A DNA stretch of 9,349 nt from assembly GCA_019242435.1 (NCBI GenBank), contig JAFAVN010000222.1, positions 1 through 9,349 on the forward strand, given 5' to 3'. Positions 5,116 to 9,349 of this stretch are shown piece after piece. Each line of letters opens with the position of its first letter. Position 1 is the stretch's first letter. Both the position numbers and the translations under genes were made by a program. The notes beneath the pieces are model-generated. The model was not told the origin of the DNA and did not search any database. It saw only the letters and a list, made by a program, of their open reading frames with translations. The DNA comes from Verrucomicrobiota bacterium (lineage in GTDB: Bacteria; Verrucomicrobiota; Verrucomicrobiia; Chthoniobacterales; JAFAMB01).

Positions 5116-7137
5116 TCAATCTGAGATTAGAAGGTTACCAAAGCGGTCGACGGTCAAATTCTGACCGGGCGCCAGAACCGTGGCAGAAGCTTCTTCTTCG
5201 ACTACGGCGGGTCCGGTTAGCTTACAACTTGCGCCGAAACCCTCACGTCGGTAAATCGGCACGTCGAGCCATCCTCCTTCAAAGAGAACCTTACGCATTT
5301 CGAACGGGTGGGGCTCTTCAACCTGTTCGGGTACAACTTTGACATCCGGTTTTCTCAGGACCGCAATGGCAACCACCTTTAGCGTGACAGTCTCAATAGT
5401 CTCCCCTGGGATATTAAAACCGAAACGGGCTTTATGATCTTCGTGAAAGCGGCGCCAAAAGTCGGCGGTTGTCTCGGACGTAAATTCGGCAGCAGCGAAC
5501 GGCACCTCGAGTTCGTGATTTTGCCCCAAATAGCGAGCTTCAATTGACCGGTACACTTCGATATTTTCGCGGTATCCCTGATTCTTGAGTTCCAGCACGG
5601 CTTCGGACACCAGCTCCTCTACGACCAACGTGGCGCGCTCGTTATCGAACGACTTTGACGACTGTGGTACCGTTCGGTGTTTGTCCACTCTCGCGTCAGT
5701 GACGATAAAGCCGAAGGCGGAAAACTGCCCCGGTGAGTTAGGCACCAGAGAGAAAGGAATCGAAGCCAGGCGCATCAGATCACAGGTATGGACCGGTCCA
5801 GCGCCGCCGGCTGCCACCAAAGTAAAATCGCGAGGATCAAGTCCCCGCTGCAACAGAACAGCCCGCAGCGCTCCTAACATATTGTTATTTGCAATCTGAA
5901 TAATCGCGAGCGCCGTTTGATCTGTCGGCATTTTGAGAAGCTTTGCGATCTCGCCAACCGCCGCGATTGCAGCGTCTAGGTCCAAAGGCATGCGACCGCC
6001 TAAAAAGTAATTTGGATTCAGTCGCCCGGCTACCAGGTTCGCGTCAGTAACGGTGGCTCCGGTACCACCCCGACCATAACTCGCAGGACCTGGAATTGAG
6101 CCTGCCGATAGCGGACCGACACGCAGGATGCCACCCTTGTCGATGCAAGCAATTGAACCGCCGCCGGCTCCAATCGTATGGATATCGATCATCGGAATCT
6201 GGATGGGGATGCCCCATTCGATTTCGAATGCGGTGGTAATGTGCTCTTTTCCATCAACCACGGTAGAACAGTCCGTCGACGTGCCACCCATATCGAATGT
6301 GACTAGATTCTTGAGACCGGTTAGCCGGGCCAGCGCCCTGGTTGCAACGACAGCCCCGGTCGGGCCGGAAAGAGTCAGTTGGACAGGAGTGTCAGCGGCG
6401 CTCGCCATGGTCGCTTCGCCGCCGTTGGACTTGATTATCCCGATGGAGCTCGCCACTCCCGCCTCTGCCAGGCGCTCTTGCACCTTATCAAAGTGATGGA
6501 TAATTACGGGCTTAAGAAAGGCATCAGCAATCGTCGTGGAAGCTCTTTCGTACTCTTTCCATTTTGCGAGCACTTCATACGAGATTGACACCGGTATTTC
6601 GGGAATTTCTTCGCGGAGGATTTCGCGGGCTCTCCTTTCATGTTTCGGATTGACATAGGAAAAGAGAAAACAGATGGCAACGGCTTCGATTGAGTCATTC
6701 CTGATTGCCTGAGCGACTCTCCGCACTTCGTCGTCATCGAGCGCTACGATTACCTCTCCTTTGGCTGAAAGCCGCTCGTTTACCTCATAACAATATCGCC
6801 GTTCTGCGAAAGGCTTGGCTTTGATCCAGGAAAGATCATAGTGACTGCGTCGATCGCCGCGCTGAATAAAAGGAATGTCTCGGAAGCCTTTCGTCGCGAT
6901 ATAGCCGACTCTCGCGCCGCGCCTGGTTAAGAGCGCGTTAGTGGCAATAGTGGTTCCTAAACGGATCTTATCGGCAGATGTGAGCGTCTGAACCCGTTTT
7001 AACCCGGCGAGAATACCGGCAATCGGATCCTCAGGAGTAGTCAGTTCCTTCCAAAACTCAATCTTTCGCGATTCCTCGAAGTACAGGACGAAATCAGTGA
7101 AAGTCCCACCTATATCGATTCCTATAATGTTGCGCAT
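5116..7137 (-). CDS. hyuA: Hydantoinase A/oxoprolinase family ATP-binding subunit (HyuA)
   Basis: This complete 673-residue subunit belongs to the hydantoinase A/oxoprolinase family, the ATP-binding partner that phosphorylates the substrate so that the HyuB partner can act. The ASKHA-type nucleotide-binding fold shows as GIDIGGTFTD at residues 6-15, LGTTIATNALL at 60-70, SGPTGAVVATRALA, TFDMGGTSTD at 280-289, HTIGAGGGSIA and AAGGAGPVHTCDL. The order is the hydantoinase/oxoprolinase N-terminal domain, the main ATPase domain, then a C-terminal beta-rich domain ending with VDRFGNLLISD. It lies 66 bases downstream of the GntR regulator gene and four bases before hyuB, so a common transcript is likely. 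The ATG has no good ribosome binding site, but the family signature begins within six residues of it. It acts in the cytosol as part of a HyuA-HyuB complex. The substrate is not readable. Confidence 0.96.
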   Translation of the reverse strand: MRNIIGIDIGGTFTDFVLYFEESRKIEFWKELTTPEDPIAGILAGLKRVQTLTSADKIRLGTTIATNALLTRRGARVGYIATKGFRDIPFIQRGDRRSHYDLSWIKAKPFAERRYCYEVNERLSAKGEVIVALDDDEVRRVAQAIRNDSIEAVAICFLFSYVNPKHERRAREILREEIPEIPVSISYEVLAKWKEYERASTTIADAFLKPVIIHHFDKVQERLAEAGVASSIGIIKSNGGEATMASAADTPVQLTLSGPTGAVVATRALARLTGLKNLVTFDMGGTSTDCSTVVDGKEHITTAFEIEWGIPIQIPMIDIHTIGAGGGSIACIDKGGILRVGPLSAGSIPGPASYGRGGTGATVTDANLVAGRLNPNYFLGGRMPLDLDAAIAAVGEIAKLLKMPTDQTALAIIQIANNNMLGALRAVLLQRGLDPRDFTLVAAGGAGPVHTCDLMRLASIPFSLVPNSPGQFSAFGFIVTDARVDKHRTVPQSSKSFDNERATLVVEELVSEAVLELKNQGYRENIEVYRSIEARYLGQNHELEVPFAAAEFTSETTADFWRRFHEDHKARFGFNIPGETIETVTLKVVAIAVLRKPDVKVVPEQVEEPHPFEMRKVLFEGGWLDVPIYRREGFGASCKLTGPAVVEEEASATVLAPGQNLTVDRFGNLLISD

Positions 7138-7203
7138 ACGACGGCGGCCCGCTTTCGAATGATTCCCGCAAGGTTCTCTCTTAAGTAGTGAAACGAAAAA
7201 AGT

Positions 7204-7920
7204 TTAATCTGCAGAAGCCGCAATTCTTCGTTCCGCGTCTTGGAAGTGCGCCTCTAACAGATCCTTGGCCCGCAAGACCTGCCCTTTTCGCAATGCTGCG
7301 ACGATTACTTTGTGCTGGTTTACCGCTTCGGTTAACTGCTTCGCTGAATGTTCCGTTCCTTCCTCAATTTGACCGAATAGTTTCCAGAAGATCTCGAGAA
7401 TATTAATCAAGACCCGATTGTTCAATTTGCTGAACAGGATCCGATGAAATTCCATATCTTCTTGTAGAAAAGTGGAGGGCGCTTTCATCTTAAGGCCCAT
7501 ACGAAGAACAAGGCGGTCGAGTTCCTGGAAATCCTCGGGTCCGAGAAGCGCCGCTGCTTGAGCGAGGAATCCAGTCTCCAAAGCCTTTCTTATTTCGAGG
7601 ATCTCTGTCAGGCTGGCCCGGTCAATAATGAGAGAAACCGCCAGATTGTCTGCTATTGCGCTGGAATCAAATTTTCCCACGAAGCGGCCTTTGCCGTGGT
7701 GCGTCTCGATCACGCCAACCGCTTCCAAAGATTTAAATCCTTCCCGGATCGCGGTGCGGCTAACGCCCAATCGGCCGGCCAGCTCGCTCTCGGAGGGAAG
7801 TTTGTGGCCGGGTTCGAGACTGTTATTCAGTATATAATTTCGTAACTGCTGCTCGACCAGTCCTGCCCTGGTCATCGTGGAAATCGCCCTGAAAGCCGAT
7901 TTTGTGCTGGTCTTATTCAT
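7204..7920 (-). CDS. GntR-family transcription regulator, FadR/FCD type
   Basis: This DNA-binding protein of about 238 residues has a winged helix followed by an all-helical FCD sensor domain. The helix-turn-helix is clear: LPSESELAGRLGVSRTAIRE from about residue 41, with a wing GKGRFV. The FCD metal ligands are all present (Asp155, His159, His203, His225), so it probably binds a metal-assisted organic acid effector. An upstream ATG at 8031 would add 37 residues without family character and would cover the promoter region. I prefer the ATG at 7920, just before the conserved AFRAIS segment. GAGG lies very close to it. Another ATG at 7875 is possible. The gene precedes hyuA on the same strand by 66 bases and is divergent from the solute-binding protein. 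It is the natural regulator of both units and probably of itself, most often as a repressor released by a pathway compound. Confidence 0.93.
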   Translation of the reverse strand: MNKTSTKSAFRAISTMTRAGLVEQQLRNYILNNSLEPGHKLPSESELAGRLGVSRTAIREGFKSLEAVGVIETHHGKGRFVGKFDSSAIADNLAVSLIIDRASLTEILEIRKALETGFLAQAAALLGPEDFQELDRLVLRMGLKMKAPSTFLQEDMEFHRILFSKLNNRVLINILEIFWKLFGQIEEGTEHSAKQLTEAVNQHKVIVAALRKGQVLRAKDLLEAHFQDAERRIAASAD

Positions 7921-8080
7921 ACCTCGGAATTCAAAGCCCTGGATCAATGGCACGAAGGGACTAAACCGCCCTTCAGAAACACAAAAATCGCTTCTTGCAC
8001 AAATATCCTCGGGATGATAGCAGCTTGTCATACATCAGACGTCTAATAAGGCAACTCTTAAAAATCTGGAAAATCTCGCT
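7921..8080. promoter_or_regulatory. Divergent control region between regulator and transporter genes
   Basis: This 160-bp gap must hold the promoters of the minus-strand gntR-hyuA-hyuB operon and of the plus-strand solute-binding protein gene. TTGTCATACAT at 8025-8035 fits the FadR-type operator TNGTNNNACNA at all defined positions but the last. A perfect palindrome AGACGTCT at 8037-8044 follows directly. TTGTCA also resembles a -35 element for the plus strand, but no good -10 hexamer stands at the right distance. The rest of the gap shows no other symmetry. Confidence 0.45.
8025..8035. promoter_or_regulatory. Candidate GntR/FadR-type operator
   Basis: TTGTCATACAT has the half-sites TGT and ACA around a three-base centre and matches the published FadR-subfamily pattern TNGTNNNACNA except for its last base. 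It lies 45 bases before the solute-binding protein start and about 105 bases before the preferred regulator start. This is where a repressor could control both directions. Only one copy is seen, which weakens the case. Confidence 0.35.
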
Positions 8081-9349
8081 ATGCAAAAGTTTGGCATCGG
8101 TACTCCAGCACTCGTCGCAGTACTGGCTTCCTTTCTTGCCTGTGACCCGCCAATGCGCGCTCAGGAAAAACCCTATCAGGGGCAAACCATCCGAGTCGGG
8201 TGTCAATCCAGCCAATGGGCAAACGTTTCGAAACAGATGGCTCCCGACTTTACTAAAGAAACGGGCATCACAGTGCAATTTGAAGACATTCCCTTCAGCG
8301 TGGAGTACGAAAAACTGAAGACCGCCTTCGTTGCTGGTTCCGTGCCTTACGACCTTATTTGGTATGATTCAATGTTCACACCGGAATTCTCTAAACAAGG
8401 CTGGTTGCAAGAATTGGATCGTTACCTTGCCGACAAGTACCTCACTCCAGCTGACTTCAATTATCCCGATGATTTTTATGGAGTGACCTATTCCGGGCGG
8501 TATACCAAGGAACTAGCTGACCTCTACGGCGTACCGACCAAAGGAACCTTCGGCATCCCCTGGATCGCTGGTTTCAACGTCTTATATTATCGAACCGACC
8601 TGATGGACGCCGCTAATGTCAAGGGTCCCCCTTTCACGACGGACGAGTTGTTACAAGCGGCCCAGAAACTGAACGATCCGGCTAAAGGTGTTTACGGTTT
8701 TGTCATGTCGGCCAAACGGGATCGGATCTGCTACGATTTTTCTCAGTATCTCTGGACCTTTGGAGGGGATTTTTTTGACTCCAAATTCAAGCCAATCTTC
8801 AATAGCGACGCCGGGGTCAAGGCTTTGGAATATTACTTACAGTTAGGGAAGGTCGCGCCGCCAGGAACCGGCGGGTATCACATCACCGAAGCGTGGGCTT
8901 CTTACATGGAGGGCCATGCTGCGTTTGCCTGGACGTGGCAGGATCTGGCTTCGGTAGCGCGCGAAAAATCGCATATCATCGGCAAATTCAAGTGCGCTCC
9001 CCCACCAACCTACAACGGGGTGTCTCATCCGCTGGTGGGAGGCATCGTGGCTTCGATTCCGGTTAAGGCAAGTAACCCGAAAGCCGCCTTCAAGTTCATC
9101 ACCTGGTGTCAGAGTCCGGCCAATGCGAAACGGGCGACCCTGCTTGGTGCAACCACTCAACGCGCCAGCACATGGGAAGATCCCGAGGTCAAGCAAATGT
9201 ACCCGTCAGCCGAAGGCGACTTGGTCAAGACGGTAAATAAGAGCGGTCGCACAGTACCCCTTCTTCCGGAGTGGGCTGGTATCGATCAGATCATCGCCGA
9301 GCAATTGTCGATGGCATTTACCGGTCAAAAGAGCGCGCGCGACGCACTT
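8081..9349 (+). CDS. ABC transporter solute-binding protein, sugar-type family 1 (3' end outside window)
   Basis: The reading frame is open for 423 codons to the window edge, so the C-terminus is missing. Residues 1-28 form a secretion signal with a hydrophobic core (LVAVLASFLA). The protein may be a lipoprotein cut before Cys21 (FLAC, a slightly unusual lipobox), or be cut after Ala27 in PMRAQ. The mature part matches the family 1 extracellular binding proteins: YDLIWYDS around Trp94, GIPWIAGFNVLYYRTDLM, a YGFVMS segment, FGGDFFDSKF around residues 227-236, and EAWASYMEGHAAFAWTW. It would deliver a sugar or other polar solute to an ABC permease, whose genes are probably just downstream. It is divergent from the GntR regulator of the hyu operon, suggesting that it imports that operon's substrate. 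No strong ribosome binding site is visible. The family is sure; the ligand is unknown. Confidence 0.92.
   Translation, partial: MQKFGIGTPALVAVLASFLACDPPMRAQEKPYQGQTIRVGCQSSQWANVSKQMAPDFTKETGITVQFEDIPFSVEYEKLKTAFVAGSVPYDLIWYDSMFTPEFSKQGWLQELDRYLADKYLTPADFNYPDDFYGVTYSGRYTKELADLYGVPTKGTFGIPWIAGFNVLYYRTDLMDAANVKGPPFTTDELLQAAQKLNDPAKGVYGFVMSAKRDRICYDFSQYLWTFGGDFFDSKFKPIFNSDAGVKALEYYLQLGKVAPPGTGGYHITEAWASYMEGHAAFAWTWQDLASVAREKSHIIGKFKCAPPPTYNGVSHPLVGGIVASIPVKASNPKAAFKFITWCQSPANAKRATLLGATTQRASTWEDPEVKQMYPSAEGDLVKTVNKSGRTVPLLPEWAGIDQIIAEQLSMAFTGQKSARDAL

Noticed and set aside
7921..8031. N-terminal extension of the GntR regulator starting at 8031
   Set aside because: The 37 extra residues have no family character, no ribosome binding site precedes them, and they would cover the divergent promoter. 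The ATG at 7920 gives the usual FadR length.
8843..9196. 117-codon minus-strand frame opposite the solute-binding protein
   Set aside because: The plus strand holds a continuous, conserved binding protein through this region, so the minus frame is a shadow.

Overview
The window looks like chromosomal DNA of an environmental, probably soil, Gram-negative bacterium. GC content is moderate. The convergent gaps carry short GCTCC/GGAGC hairpin repeats, and the gene mix is NTF2/SnoaL-like, metallo-beta-lactamase-like and hydantoinase-type. By impression this fits an uncultured Verrucomicrobiota, or less likely Acidobacteriota. There is no rRNA or marker gene to prove it, so the assignment is weak.

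Left part (1-3230) holds unrelated single genes. A zinc-dependent, probably NADP-preferring alcohol dehydrogenase (95-1087) is followed by a small four-helix membrane protein of unknown role (1171-1581). Next is a 379-bp gap with a MITE-like repeat (1650-1826). A metallo-beta-lactamase-fold protein that has lost most of its metal ligands (1961-2587, minus) is divergent from a SnoaL-like gene broken by a one-base frameshift in a T run (2636-3089, plus). A second copy of the repeat (3130-3222) fills the next convergent gap. Its edge supplies the last codons and the stop of the neighbouring small gene.

Right part (3206-9349) is a catabolic locus. On the minus strand, in transcription order, lie a FadR-type GntR regulator (7920-7204), a hydantoinase/oxoprolinase A subunit (7137-5116), a B subunit (5111-3414) and a tiny cysteine-rich protein (3412-3206). 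The last three are spaced by 4 and 1 bases, so they read as one operon. Divergent from the regulator, across a 160-bp gap with a FadR-like operator candidate, a solute-binding protein of a sugar-type ABC transporter starts at 8081 and runs off the window.

The simplest reading is uptake of a small molecule by the ABC system. The HyuAB pair would then act on it by ATP-dependent amide-ring opening or a related carboxylase-type reaction, with the GntR protein sensing an intermediate. The substrate cannot be read from the sequence. The least ordinary points are the cysteine-rich third gene of the hyu operon and the repeat family, whose two composite copies both sit between converging genes. I saw no tRNA, rRNA, CRISPR array, transposase or phage gene.
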